Assembly (NCBI RefSeq): GCF_018860155.1
Contig: NZ_JAHKNI010000012.1
Location: 124,001 to 188,000 of the forward strand
Origin: Nocardia albiluteola
GTDB lineage: Bacteria > Actinomycetota > Actinomycetes > Mycobacteriales > Mycobacteriaceae
Direction: 5' to 3'
Length of the DNA stretch: 64,000 nucleotides
The position numbers and the translations under genes are program-made. Positions 50,747 to 59,584 of this stretch are shown piece after piece. The first letter of the stretch is position 1, and the number at the start of each line of letters is the position of its first letter. The notes under the pieces are model-generated. The model ran no database searches. It was not told the DNA's origin and saw only the letters and a program-made list of their open reading frames with translations.

Positions 50747-51369
50747 TGATCGCCGAGGACAATGTTGTACTCGCACAAGGGCTCGTGCTCCTGTTGCGCG
50801 AGGAGGGGCACGAGGTCGCGGCGGTCACCACCGACGGCCACTCGTTCATCGCTGCCGTCGCCGAACATCGCCCCGATGTCACCGTCGTCGATGTACGACT
50901 GCCGCCGACCTTCCGGCATGAAGGTATCCGCGCGGCGCTCGAGGTGCGCTCCCGCTTTCCGGGGCAACCCGTGCTCGTCTTCTCGCAGTACGTAGAGCAC
51001 AGCTACGCACGCGATCTGCTGCGCGATGGCGGTGGAGTCGGCTATCTGCTCAAGGACCGTGTCGCACGGGTCGACGACTTCCTGCGCACCCTGCAACACA
51101 TCGCCTCGGGCGGCACCGTGATGGACCCTGAAGTGCTCGAACAGCTCATGACCCGCCACGATCCGGTATCCACACTCACCGGCAGGGAGCGTGAAGTCCT
51201 CGAGCTGATGGCCCAAGGTTATGCAAACGGCGAGATCGCTCTACGCTTGCAGGTCACCGAGCGTGCGATCCATAAACATGTCGGCAATATCTTCGCCAAG
51301 CTCGACCTCCCCGCCGAAGACAGCGGCCACCGTCGAGTACTCGCGGTGCTGGCCTACCTCAGTCGTTAG
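50737..51369 (+). CDS. NarL/LuxR-type response regulator, pair A
   Basis: 210 residues: receiver domain (MRVVIAEDNVVLAQGLVLLL, phospho-Asp in VTVVDVRLPP, GYLLKDRV) and LuxR helix-turn-helix (LTGREREVLELMAQGYANGE, IALRLQVTERAIHKHVGNIF). It activates or represses target promoters when phosphorylated by the kinase just upstream, with which it overlaps. ATG at 50737; a GTG at 50731 is possible. Confidence 0.92.
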   Translation: MRVVIAEDNVVLAQGLVLLLREEGHEVAAVTTDGHSFIAAVAEHRPDVTVVDVRLPPTFRHEGIRAALEVRSRFPGQPVLVFSQYVEHSYARDLLRDGGGVGYLLKDRVARVDDFLRTLQHIASGGTVMDPEVLEQLMTRHDPVSTLTGREREVLELMAQGYANGEIALRLQVTERAIHKHVGNIFAKLDLPAEDSGHRRVLAVLAYLSR

Positions 51370-51403
51370 AGCGGTCACAAGCGGCCGAATATACGGCCGG
51401 TGA

Positions 51404-52048
51404 CTACGACTGCAACCAGGTCACCACGGCCAGCACGCGGCGATGGTCGTCGCCGGAGGGCGGCAGGTGCAACTTGGTGAAGATCGAGGAGACGTGCTTC
51501 TCCACGGCGCCCTCGGTGATCGTCAGCTGCTTGCTGATCGCCCGATTGGTGCGACCCTCCGCCATCAGCGCGAGTACCTCCCGTTCCCGCGGGGTCAGCT
51601 CGTCCAGCGGGCCGCGTCGCCGCCGGGCGAACAGCGCGGCGACCACCTCGGGATCGAGCACGGTGCCGCCGTCGGTCACGCGGCGGAGGGCGTCAGAAAG
51701 CTCCTCCAGCTTGGAGATCCGGTCCTTGAGCAGGTAGCCGACGCCGCCCAGGCCCGCCTGGGCGAGCAGGTCGGAGGCGTAGGTCTGTTCGACGTACTGC
51801 GACAGCACCAGCATCGCCGTGCCGGGCACCCGGCGCCGTGCCTCCAACGCGGCGCGCAGCCCCTCGGTGCTGAACGACGGCGGCATGCGCACATCGGTGA
51901 CCGCGACGTCGGGCCGGTGCTCGACCACCGCGCGAAGCAGCGCCTCTCCGTCGCCGACCGCCTCGACGACGGTGGCGCCCGCCTCGACGAGCAGCCGGAC
52001 GAGGCCCTCGCGCAGCAGCAGCGAATCCTCGGCCAGAACCACACGCAT
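51404..52048 (-). CDS. NarL/LuxR-type response regulator, pair B
   Basis: 214 residues, closely similar in plan to pair A: MRVVLAEDSLLLREGLVRLL, phospho-Asp in VAVTDVRMPPSF, GYLLKDRISKLEEL, and LuxR domain ELTPREREVLALMAEGRTNR, AISKQLTITEGAVEKHVSSI. The ATG at 52048 is chosen; a GTG two codons earlier is open. Lies 11 bp after the stop of its kinase and ends tail-to-tail, 34 bp from the end of pair A. Confidence 0.92.
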   Translation of the reverse strand: MRVVLAEDSLLLREGLVRLLVEAGATVVEAVGDGEALLRAVVEHRPDVAVTDVRMPPSFSTEGLRAALEARRRVPGTAMLVLSQYVEQTYASDLLAQAGLGGVGYLLKDRISKLEELSDALRRVTDGGTVLDPEVVAALFARRRRGPLDELTPREREVLALMAEGRTNRAISKQLTITEGAVEKHVSSIFTKLHLPPSGDDHRRVLAVVTWLQS

Positions 52049-52059
52049 GAGCACCGACT

Positions 52060-53307
52060 CTATCGGGGGAGCGGTATCTCGGCGGTCAGCACCGTCGGTC
52101 CGCCCACTGGGCTGTGCATGTCGAGCCGGCCGTCGACCCCGGCGAGCCGATCGACCAGGCCGGCCAGCCCGTGCCCCTTCCCGAGGTGGGCGTCACCCAC
52201 TCCGTCATCGGTCACCCGCAGCCACAGCGCGGTCGCCTCGGTGGTTACCCGCACGGCACAGCTGTCGGCCCGCGCATGCTTGGCAACGTTGGTCAGGGCC
52301 TCGCTGACCACGAAGTAGGCCGCGTTCTCCACGGATTCGGGCAGTCGTCGGCCGTCGAGCAGATCGCACTCGAGCGCGGTGTCGACCGGGCAGCGGGCCA
52401 CGGCGGCGGCGAGCGCGGCGGCGAGACCGCGGTCGATCAGGATGGGCGGTGCGATACCGCGCGATACCGCGCGTAGTTCGGTCAACGCCTCGTGGCTCTG
52501 CGCGAGCGCCTCCTCGACCAATGTCTTTGCGGCGTCGGGATTGTCGTTCATGCGGCGGCGCGCCGCCTCGAGGTCCATGGTCAATCGGACCAGCCGCTGC
52601 TGCGGACCGTCGTGAATGTCACGCTCCACCCGGCGCAGCGTCCATGCCTCGGCCTGAACGGCGGCGCTGCGGCTCGCGGTGAGGTGCTCGGCCTGGGCCC
52701 GCAGCGCGGCCTTCTCATCGGTCAGCAGCATGCGGGCAAACCCGGTGTGCACCGCGGTCAGACCACGCAGAACAGCCGGGCCCGTGCCCAGAAACACGAG
52801 CCCCACCGCCAGGTTCACGATGCTGTTGGCCAGCAGGGTGTGCCAGCCCATCAGGTCGGCCAGCCCCTGGCTGTCGGGGTATCGGGGAACCGTCCAGCCG
52901 TAGATCGGATATAGGGTCCCCGCCACCGCCGCGGTCGTCCAGATCACCGCGACACTCCAGGTGAACACCGACAGCGGTGCGACCAGCACCCCGTGCGCCA
53001 GGTCGCGCCAGTACTGCCCACATTTCAGTGTTGCCCGCATCCGGCGCGATCCGAACCCGGCGCCGGCGGCGTATTGAGCCGACGGCAGCTCGTGCCCGGT
53101 CACGGCCGCCACTCGGCGTCGTTCCAGCGTGGCGAACATCCGGGCCATCCCCAGCGTGGCGAGCAGCGCGGGCACCCCGATCCACGCCACCAGCGTCCCG
53201 AGGCTCAGCGCCAGACCGCAAGTCAGCGTGACGAAACCGGCGAGGGCGACGACGATGCCGGGAAGCAGGTACGCCAGGTCACGTCGTGCCTGTGCGAAAT
53301 CGAACAT
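52060..53307 (-). CDS. NarL-type sensor histidine kinase, pair B
   Basis: 415 residues. Sensor domain with two membrane hairpins (LAYLLPGIVVALAGFVTLTC, LGTLVAWIGVPALLATLG; VLVAPLSVFTWSVAVIWTTA; LANSIVNLAVGLVFLGTGP), then HisKA_3 box LRRVERDIHDGPQQRLVRLT and HATPase EALTNVAKHARADSCAVRV, VTDDGVGDAHLGKGHGLAGL. Resembles the LiaS-like group of actinobacterial kinases with a DUF1707-free membrane sensor. ATG at 53307; upstream open frame is not coding. Operon with the response regulator at 51404. Confidence 0.9.
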   Translation of the reverse strand: MFDFAQARRDLAYLLPGIVVALAGFVTLTCGLALSLGTLVAWIGVPALLATLGMARMFATLERRRVAAVTGHELPSAQYAAGAGFGSRRMRATLKCGQYWRDLAHGVLVAPLSVFTWSVAVIWTTAAVAGTLYPIYGWTVPRYPDSQGLADLMGWHTLLANSIVNLAVGLVFLGTGPAVLRGLTAVHTGFARMLLTDEKAALRAQAEHLTASRSAAVQAEAWTLRRVERDIHDGPQQRLVRLTMDLEAARRRMNDNPDAAKTLVEEALAQSHEALTELRAVSRGIAPPILIDRGLAAALAAAVARCPVDTALECDLLDGRRLPESVENAAYFVVSEALTNVAKHARADSCAVRVTTEATALWLRVTDDGVGDAHLGKGHGLAGLVDRLAGVDGRLDMHSPVGGPTVLTAEIPLPR

Positions 53308-53488
53308 AGTGAACACGATCCTGGTTCCGTGTCTTGTTGTTCCATCCGGTAGCCGGTAAGGCCGTAGTGGGGCTACCCGCACCCCCGAACGGTCGGCAGC
53401 ATCTCGGAGTGGCCGCACCCGTTGGTGCGCCAGGCGTGGGCGGGCAGCCCTCGGCCGGTCGAGGTGGGACTGATGCACGCCGAGGGCC

Positions 53489-54835
53489 TCACGGCCTGCA
53501 TTTGTCGGCCTCGCGGACCTCGTGCAGGTGGACGAGGACGTCGAAGGAGCGGGCGAGCGCGATGCTCTCGGGATCGACGGGGTACTGCGTCCCGATCTCG
53601 CGCGTCGGCCGGACGGTGTCCAGCCAGGCACGCGCGGCGGCCGGGGCATTACGGATGTCGAGGTAGTAGTCCTGGTAGTGGACCTGGTCGAGGGTGTACT
53701 CGTTCGTGCCGGGTCCGGCGGCGCCCACGGTGAACTTCTTCCAGTCGCCACCGAGGGCGTTGTCCGAGGAGAGGAACGAGCCCCGGTCGAAGGTGGAGCC
53801 GATCGAGAGATAGTCGGCGCCCATCGTGTCGTGCAGGAATGATCCCTGTGTCTTGGGGTAGATCTTGGGATCACCGGGGATGTAGGCGACGTGGTCGTCG
53901 TGCGCCGACAACAGTACCTTGCAGCCGGTGTGCCGCTGCCACCACGTGACGTTCTCGGCCATCACTTCATCGCGGAGACGCTCGGAGCTGGCCAGCGAGT
54001 TCGGATCGTTGACGTCCATCGTGAGGAAGGCGGCGGTCTGAGCGATGGATCGGGCGTTCTGCTCGGCCCAGTCGAACGCTTCTCCGCCGGAACCCTTCAG
54101 GTCGCTGATCAGATCCAGGGCCTGCTGCGCCTGAGCGGCCAGCCGCTGTCGTTCCGCAAGCGGCCTGTCCAGGTATGCGAAGACGTTGTCGATCGGGCGC
54201 AGTCCGGTGTAGAGCTCGGTGAGCCGTGGTAGCGATTCCGGATGGTCGCTCTGCACGTACCCGGTCACTCGGGCGAAGAACTCGTCGCCCAGTGTGGGCG
54301 CGCCGATGTCATCGCCCATGAAGTGGACGGGGTGTCCGGGATGCTGGCTGTTGTACTCACGCATCCACTCGATGAGGCTCACGAACTCCTCACGGTCCCA
54401 CGGAGAGCCAGTCAACGTCTCCTTCGCGATCGTGCGGGCGTCGCCAACACCCGTCTGGAGGTACTGGTCGATTTGCAGGCCCGCCGACCAGCTCAGCTCC
54501 AGGGCGAAGGTGGTGAAGCCTTTCTCACCCACCAGGTATTGAAAGACGCGCTGCTTCATGGTGAAGAGCTCATGCGAGCCATGGGTGGCCTCGCCGAGAC
54601 CGACCACCGTGGCGTAGCCGATCATCTCGCCCAGGGCCCGCAGGTCGGCCCTGTCCGCCCCAGGCTCGGTCGAGCGCAGTGGGTGAGCCACCTGTTCCAG
54701 CGCGTGAACCACCAAGTCCTGCTTCCCGGCCGGCGTCGCATGGGTGGCCACGACGGCAATGCCCGCGCCCACCGCGACCACCGCTCCTATCACTGGCAGT
54801 TTCCACCGTCTGACGCGCTTCCGGTCCCTGGCCAT
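53489..54835 (-). CDS. Erythromycin esterase-like protein, copy 2 (membrane-anchored or secreted)
   Basis: 448 residues. After a basic start (MARDRKRVRRWKLPV) a hydrophobic segment (IGAVVAVGAGIAVVATHAT) forms a signal peptide or anchor. The rest is the erythromycin-esterase superfamily: VVGLGEATHGSHELFTMKQR, FALELSWSAG, FMGDDIGAPT, and LLSAHDDHVAYIP with the C-terminal histidine cluster. The family includes macrolide esterases but most secreted members are uncharacterised, so resistance is only a possibility. ATG at 54835 with AAGGAG. Divergence from copy 1 is high; the two are not a recent duplication. Confidence 0.83.
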   Translation of the reverse strand: MARDRKRVRRWKLPVIGAVVAVGAGIAVVATHATPAGKQDLVVHALEQVAHPLRSTEPGADRADLRALGEMIGYATVVGLGEATHGSHELFTMKQRVFQYLVGEKGFTTFALELSWSAGLQIDQYLQTGVGDARTIAKETLTGSPWDREEFVSLIEWMREYNSQHPGHPVHFMGDDIGAPTLGDEFFARVTGYVQSDHPESLPRLTELYTGLRPIDNVFAYLDRPLAERQRLAAQAQQALDLISDLKGSGGEAFDWAEQNARSIAQTAAFLTMDVNDPNSLASSERLRDEVMAENVTWWQRHTGCKVLLSAHDDHVAYIPGDPKIYPKTQGSFLHDTMGADYLSIGSTFDRGSFLSSDNALGGDWKKFTVGAAGPGTNEYTLDQVHYQDYYLDIRNAPAAARAWLDTVRPTREIGTQYPVDPESIALARSFDVLVHLHEVREADKCRP

Positions 54836-55031
54836 CCTGTGTACTCCTTGCTTTGGGGTCAAACCTCACAGCAAGCGTCGCCCGCTGGTGCGTAGCCGCG
54901 CGCTGGCGGCAGCCACCGTCTTCTTCCTGGGGATACCCCCACCTCGACCCGCGTCCCGTCAGGACCGCCCATCCCGCGACCGCCACAGAAACGTCAGAAC
55001 GCCGCCAGCTGGATCCCGTAAATGACGGCGC

Positions 55032-55940
55032 TCAACGGATGCCCGACATCTTGTCGGGATTCGTGACGGAGTAGATGCCGCCGATCCGGCGGCCGTCGGG
55101 AGTCATATCGAATACCACCGCGGCAAAGGGGCTGTTGCCGGAGAACACCAGCGCGCAGGGATCGCCGGCCACCGAGCGATACTGGATGCTCATTTCGTCC
55201 ACGCGGTTCGCCGCTATGGTCAGCAGGGCCGCCGCGACCTCATCGCGGCCGTGTACCGGCCGCAGGCTGTAGGCCGGGCCCTTCCCGCCGCTGTCGGTCC
55301 ACAGCGTGACATCGGGGGCGAGGAGCTCGAGCAGCGCGGACAGGTCGCCGCCGAGCGCGGCGGCGGCGAATCGCTCGGCGACCTGGGCATGGACCTTCGG
55401 ATCGGCATGATGTCGCGGGCGACGGGCGTGGATATGCTGCCGCGCCCGAGTGGCAAGCTGACGGATCGCCTCGGGCGTGCGGTCGAGCATCTCCGCCACT
55501 TCCCGGTGACTGAAACCGAAGACCTCGTACAGCACGAAGACTGCCCGCTCGAGCGGCGACAGGGTTTCCAGCACGACCAGCACGGCCGTCGACAGTGACT
55601 GGATCCGCTCGACCGAATCCGCGGCCTGGTCCGAGGTGGCGAGCAGCGGCTCGGGCAGCCAGGGGCCGACGTACACCTCACGCCTGCGACTCAGCTCCGC
55701 GCGGCGGGCCAGCGCCCGATTCGCCGCGATGCGGACCAGGTAGGCACGCGACTTGTCGATGGGCGCGTTGCCGGGGTCGCGATGGCGCGCGGTCCACGCC
55801 AACCAGACCTCCTGCAGCACGTCCTCCGTATCGGCGACGCTGCCGAGCATGTTGTAGACCACCGAGAACAGCAATTCCCGATGGTCCAGGAACTGTGCCG
55901 TGACGGCGTCGGTAGCGCCGGCGTGTTCGTGCGATGTCAT
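55032..55940 (-). CDS. sigJ: SigJ-type ECF41 sigma factor with SnoaL-like C-terminal domain
   Basis: 302 residues. Sigma region 2 (DHRELLFSVVYNMLGSVADT, EDVLQEVWLAW) and region 4 (LSPLERAVFVLYEVFGFSHR, EVAEMLDRTPEAIRQLATRA) are followed by an NTF2/SnoaL-like domain from about residue 185 (FAAAALGGDLSALLELLAPD), the built-in regulator that replaces an anti-sigma factor in the ECF41 group. ATG at 55940 with AAGGAGGT. Divergent from the cupin and DoxX genes; TGTCACA motifs stand on both strands in between. Confidence 0.9.
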   Translation of the reverse strand: MTSHEHAGATDAVTAQFLDHRELLFSVVYNMLGSVADTEDVLQEVWLAWTARHRDPGNAPIDKSRAYLVRIAANRALARRAELSRRREVYVGPWLPEPLLATSDQAADSVERIQSLSTAVLVVLETLSPLERAVFVLYEVFGFSHREVAEMLDRTPEAIRQLATRARQHIHARRPRHHADPKVHAQVAERFAAAALGGDLSALLELLAPDVTLWTDSGGKGPAYSLRPVHGRDEVAAALLTIAANRVDEMSIQYRSVAGDPCALVFSGNSPFAAVVFDMTPDGRRIGGIYSVTNPDKMSGIR

Positions 55941-55986
55941 CTTCGTACCTCCTTGTCGACAGCACTGAGCGGGATCGACAGGCGGA

Positions 55987-56043
55987 TGTGACATCTTCGC
56001 GGAAATTGTGCCATGCCTCACATCGATCGGCCTGGATGTCACA
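55987..56043. promoter_or_regulatory. Opposed TGTCACA motifs between sigJ and cupin genes
   Basis: TGTCACA occurs on the minus strand (55993-55987, facing sigJ) and on the plus strand (56037-56043, facing the cupin gene). This is the -35 motif known for ECF41 sigma factors. The matching -10 (CGTC) is not clear; both have GCTC at 16-17 bases. Suggests that SigJ drives both itself and the cupin operon. Confidence 0.5.
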
Positions 56044-56123
56044 CCTCCCGCCACAGCCAGGCTCTGTGGTGTCGGGCGGCGACGACCGATCGTCCCACCC
56101 GAATCGACGGAAAAGGAGTTTCA

Positions 56124-56711
56124 ATGACCGCGGACATCGCATCGGATCGGGCCCTGCTCGTCCGGCAAGACGAGGCCGAACGGCTCGAGACCATGGGCGT
56201 GTGGCTGTACGCCGATCACGACATGACCGGCGGCACGATGAGCGCCAACCGGACGTTCCTCGCCGCCGGGACCGAGGGCCCGCCGCCGCACTACCACACC
56301 ACCTCGGCCGAGCTGTTCTACATGCTGGACGGAAAGCTGCGGGTGCTGGCCGGCGAGGAGGTGCTCACCGTGGGCGCGGGCGACTTCCTGTTGATCCCGC
56401 CGCGCATGACCCACGCCTGGGCGGCGCCGGCAGAAGGATCGGCGGATGTGTTGATCGTGTTCACCCCCGGCATCGAGCGGTTCGAGTACTTCCGCCTCGG
56501 CGACCGCATCCGGCAGGGCACAGCGAGCGCCGAGGAGGTGCTCGGCGCCCAGGAGCGATTCGACAACTATTTCGTCGACAGCCCGATCTGGCGGCAGGCC
56601 CAGCGCGCTGACGACCGTCCCCTGCTCGCGGGGGAGCGGCAGCGTGCGGAGTTCCTGTCGAGCGAGGTGTTGCGGATGCAGCCGGGCGACGCACCGGACG
56701 AAGGGCGGTAG
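56124..56711 (+). CDS. Cupin-domain protein
   Basis: 195 residues. Double-stranded beta-helix with metal-binding signature: GPPPHYHTTSAELFYMLDGK (two His and Glu) and LIPPRMTHAWAAP (last His). Length and the tail after the cupin (FEYFRLGDRIRQGTASAEEV) resemble quercetinase/dioxygenase-like cupins. Activity unknown. ATG at 56124 with AAAAGGAG. Followed after 3 bp by the DoxX-like gene, so co-transcribed, and divergent from sigJ. Confidence 0.87.
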   Translation: MTADIASDRALLVRQDEAERLETMGVWLYADHDMTGGTMSANRTFLAAGTEGPPPHYHTTSAELFYMLDGKLRVLAGEEVLTVGAGDFLLIPPRMTHAWAAPAEGSADVLIVFTPGIERFEYFRLGDRIRQGTASAEEVLGAQERFDNYFVDSPIWRQAQRADDRPLLAGERQRAEFLSSEVLRMQPGDAPDEGR

Positions 56712-56714
56712 GCC

Positions 56715-57065
56715 GTGTTCATCGCGAGCATCGTCGTCTCGGTCCTGCTGATCGCCGTCTTCGTGCGGTCGGCGCTGCCGAAGTTGCGGCGACTGAAATC
56801 GGTCACCGCCACCGCCGAACAACTGCGAGTGCCGGTCGGATTGATGCATACCGTGGGCTACCTCGAGGCGCTCGGCTCGCTGGGACTCGCGGCGGGATTG
56901 GCCTACGCCCCGTTCGGGATCGCGGCGGCGGCCGGGCTGGCTCTGCTCATGATCGGCGCATCGGTGGCTCACATCCGTGGCAGCCTCTACACCACCGCCC
57001 CCGCGCCCCTCGTCATCGGCGCCGTAGCCGTGGCGCTGGCCATAATCGACGCGCTCAGACTCTGA
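56715..57065 (+). CDS. DoxX-like small membrane protein
   Basis: 116 residues with four membrane helices (FIASIVVSVLLIAVFVRSA, LEALGSLGLAAGLAY, IAAAAGLALLMIGASVAHI, LVIGAVAVALAIIDALRL). The conserved LPKLRRLKSVTATAEQLRVP loop is that of the DoxX/DoxX-like group of quinone-linked membrane proteins, which take part in redox stress handling. GTG at 56715, 3 bp after the cupin stop. Confidence 0.82.
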   Translation: MFIASIVVSVLLIAVFVRSALPKLRRLKSVTATAEQLRVPVGLMHTVGYLEALGSLGLAAGLAYAPFGIAAAAGLALLMIGASVAHIRGSLYTTAPAPLVIGAVAVALAIIDALRL

Positions 57066-57102
57066 TCCGCGGCCGACCGGTGCCATCCGAACTCGTCGGG
57101 CT

Positions 57103-57186
57103 TCAGGCGGGTCGTCGGGGCAGGGTTCGGATGGCGGTGATGTAGACCATGGCCTCGTGGTGGTCGTGGCGGGTCTGGTCATACCG
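57103..57186 (-). pseudogene. Transposase C-terminal remnant (probably IS5-type)
   Basis: Minus-strand tail SPRYDQTRHDHHEAMVYITA followed by IRTLPRRPA and stop, 28 codons, reads like the last helix of an IS5-type DDE transposase (RYD...H.A). It overlaps the end of the amine oxidase gene by a few bases and nothing more of the element is found. Identification rests on the short motif alone. Confidence 0.4.
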
Positions 57187-58540
57187 CGGCGAGTTCGTGC
57201 TGCAGCACTTCGCTTGCGGCGCGTTCACCCGAGCGAATGGCTCCGTCGACCCAACCGCACATGACGGCCGAGCTCTCGGTTCCGGCCCAGTGGATACGGC
57301 CGCACGGTTCGCGTAGTGCATGGCCGTACTGGGTCAGCACACCGGTCGGCGTGTGACTGAGCATTCCACCACCGGAGTAGCGCTCGGTGCTCCAGTCCTG
57401 CTCGACGTAATCGACTGGGGCACCGGCCTTTTCGCCGAATCGCGTGACCAGTTCGCGCAGTATCGCCGTCCTGCGTTCGGCCGCGTCGAGGCGGCCGATC
57501 TGCCGTGCGATGGGTCCCTCGGAAATGACGCACAGGACCCCGGGCCGCCCGGCGTCGGTGCAGCCGTCGATGGTGACGGTGGCCGGCGACCCTGGTGCTG
57601 CCGACTGTCCCGACAATCCGTCGCGCCGCCAGAACGGCTCGTCGTACAGGACGGAGATCTTGATGATGGAGCCACTGGGCACCCGCTGATGCAGGAACGA
57701 GCGATCGACCGGCAACATCGGGTCGTACCGGATCTGACCGGCGATCGCCAGGGGGACGGCCACGATCGCCCGATGTGCGCGCACCGTCGATCCATCCGCG
57801 TGCGCCGTCACCCCGGCGGCGTCCTGCTCGATGCGGTGCACCGGCTGCGACAGGTGAATCGAGTCGCCGAGCTCGGCCGCCATCGGCCCGTAGAGCGCGC
57901 CCATGCCCCCGACGGGCCGGGCGTCCTGGGCGCCGTCCTTGACGCCGAAAACGAAGTTCGGTCCACCTCCCGACGCCATCTGGTACAGCGCGAAAAGCAT
58001 CGACACTTCCGAGGCGGCCGAGGTGTAACTGCCTGCGATGGCGGTCTCGAGCAGCTCGTAGGCGGGCTTGGACCAGACGGCGCGATCCAGCCACTGCGCC
58101 AGACTGATCCGATCCCACTTGCCGGCCTTCGGCGCTTCCCAGGGTGCCTCCAGCGGGATCGCCTTGCACATATGCCCCAGCTCGACAAAGGTCGCGCCGA
58201 GATTCATCGACGCCCAGGGGCTCATCGTCCACGGGATCGTGCCGGTGTAGCGGTACTGCTTGCCGTCGACGACCATCATGGCCTCACCGTCGGTGTACTG
58301 CCGGTAGCTGCGTACCCCGAACTCGTTCATCAAGGCCTGGATCCGGTCCTGTCCCGGCCCGATCCAGGCGCCGCCACGGTCGATCCAGCAACCGTCCGCG
58401 CGCACCTCGGTGAACGTGCGCCCGCCGAGCCGGTCGCGAGCTTCCAGCACCGCCACCGATCGCCCCGCCTGTTTCAGCCGCAACGCAGCTGTCAATCCCG
58501 CGAATCCGCCACCGATTACGCAATAGTCGAAGTCTGTCAT
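57179..58540 (-). CDS. Flavin monoamine oxidase
   Basis: 453 residues, FAD-dependent amine oxidase (MAO/polyamine oxidase) fold. N-terminal dinucleotide loop YCVIGGGFAGLTAALRLKQA, VLEARDRLGGRTFTEVRADG, then substrate domain, and the C-terminal FAD motif IHWAGTESSAVMCGWVDGAI. It oxidises a primary or secondary amine to an aldehyde, releasing ammonia and hydrogen peroxide. ATG at 58540 starts directly before the Rossmann motif, so there is no signal peptide. The stop region touches an IS remnant, so the far C-terminus may have been altered. Confidence 0.9.
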   Translation of the reverse strand: MTDFDYCVIGGGFAGLTAALRLKQAGRSVAVLEARDRLGGRTFTEVRADGCWIDRGGAWIGPGQDRIQALMNEFGVRSYRQYTDGEAMMVVDGKQYRYTGTIPWTMSPWASMNLGATFVELGHMCKAIPLEAPWEAPKAGKWDRISLAQWLDRAVWSKPAYELLETAIAGSYTSAASEVSMLFALYQMASGGGPNFVFGVKDGAQDARPVGGMGALYGPMAAELGDSIHLSQPVHRIEQDAAGVTAHADGSTVRAHRAIVAVPLAIAGQIRYDPMLPVDRSFLHQRVPSGSIIKISVLYDEPFWRRDGLSGQSAAPGSPATVTIDGCTDAGRPGVLCVISEGPIARQIGRLDAAERRTAILRELVTRFGEKAGAPVDYVEQDWSTERYSGGGMLSHTPTGVLTQYGHALREPCGRIHWAGTESSAVMCGWVDGAIRSGERAASEVLQHELAAV

Positions 58541-58779
58541 CGAGAGCCGCCTTCGTCTCGGAGTTCTCCACCTGGTGACCATCGGGCCACGGCACTGCTC
58601 GTACCCGCGACTCCACGGATACGAACCACCTTCGATCAGGCCGACACTTCGAAACAGCAATTCTAGAGCAAATCGAGGAGTGTCTGGCCCGCGCCGAGAA
58701 GTCGCTGTTCGAGGACGGCCCTGCCGCGCTGTACGGCGATCGGCCCCACGGCCATCTCGGGCTAGGATTCGAGCTACGC

Positions 58780-59032
58780 TCTGCGCGCGGTGCAACAGGT
58801 CGGCGACATCCCGGACCCCCGCGACATGCAGATCTTGCGACTCGAGGCCGACAACCGCGCACTCAGCGAATGCTCGCCGAGGCCAGCGGCACGATCGACG
58901 AACTCGCCGACTTCCGGACCCGGCCCTTGCCGCAATCGCCGCCCAGCGCAACGAAATCCAGCGACTACGCATCCTCGACTCCGACCTCACCCACCCGCCA
59001 ACTCCCCGTCGGAAGGTCATCCGACCATACTG
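58780..59032 (+). pseudogene. Frameshifted coiled-coil protein, possibly element-linked
   Basis: Three frames in succession each give a piece of a single coiled-coil protein: PRDMQILRLEADNRALSE, then RMLAEASGTIDELADFRTR, then PALAAIAAQRNEIQRLRILD, ending VIRPY and a TGA at 59030-59032. Joins lie near 58870 and 58925. Heptad-like leucine, glutamate and arginine spacing continues through both joins, so two single-base frameshifts are the simple explanation. The family is unknown; coiled-coil proteins like this accompany some transposons, and IS remnants lie on both sides. Confidence 0.5.
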
Positions 59033-59073
59033 ACGGAATCACCACAGGCGCTGAACGCCGGTTGCTCGAGAGC

Positions 59074-59538
59074 ATGCTCGACCGCAACCGGGCCGAGTTG
59101 GTCAACACTGTGCGCGGTCTGTCCGACCAAGACGCCCGCCGCCGCCTCGTCGCGTCGATGACCACGCCGATCGGATTGCTCAAGCACGCCGCAGTCGCCC
59201 AACGAATCTGGTTCCAGCACGTCCTGGCGGGCCTGGCCGAGAGCGAATGCGACGGCGGCACGACGCCGGGCGACGCCAGTTTCGTCGTCGACGACAACGA
59301 GACCCTGGCCGACGTGATCGCCGAATTCGAGCGCGCCAGCGAACGTTCCCGCGCGATCGCCGCCGAATTCGACCTCGACGAGATCAGGACACACCCCCGC
59401 CTCGGCGACGTCAGCCTGCGATTCATCTACCTGTTCGTGATCGAGGACTTCGCGCGTCACGCCGGCCACGGCGACATCCTGCGCGAGCAGATCACACGTT
59501 CCGCCCCGCCGAGCACCGGCGTTTCAGTGCAGCCCTGA
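59074..59538 (+). CDS. DinB/DUF664 family protein, N-terminus possibly truncated
   Basis: 154 residues from the ATG at 59074. Four-helix DinB fold: VNTVRGLSDQDARRRLVASM, PIGLLKHAAVAQRIWFQHVL, LADVIAEFERASERSRAIAA, FIYLFVIEDFARHAGHGDIL with the C-terminal metal-binding histidines. The first conserved helix appears to begin about 12 residues before this ATG (GAERRLLESMLDRNRAELV), and no proper start lies further upstream, so the original 5' end was probably lost at the junction with the frameshifted gene. DinB proteins are often mycothiol-dependent transferases. Confidence 0.7.
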   Translation: MLDRNRAELVNTVRGLSDQDARRRLVASMTTPIGLLKHAAVAQRIWFQHVLAGLAESECDGGTTPGDASFVVDDNETLADVIAEFERASERSRAIAAEFDLDEIRTHPRLGDVSLRFIYLFVIEDFARHAGHGDILREQITRSAPPSTGVSVQP

Positions 59539-59584
59539 TCCGAACGAGGTCCGAAGTCCGCGGAGGGCAAAACTCATCGCGACG

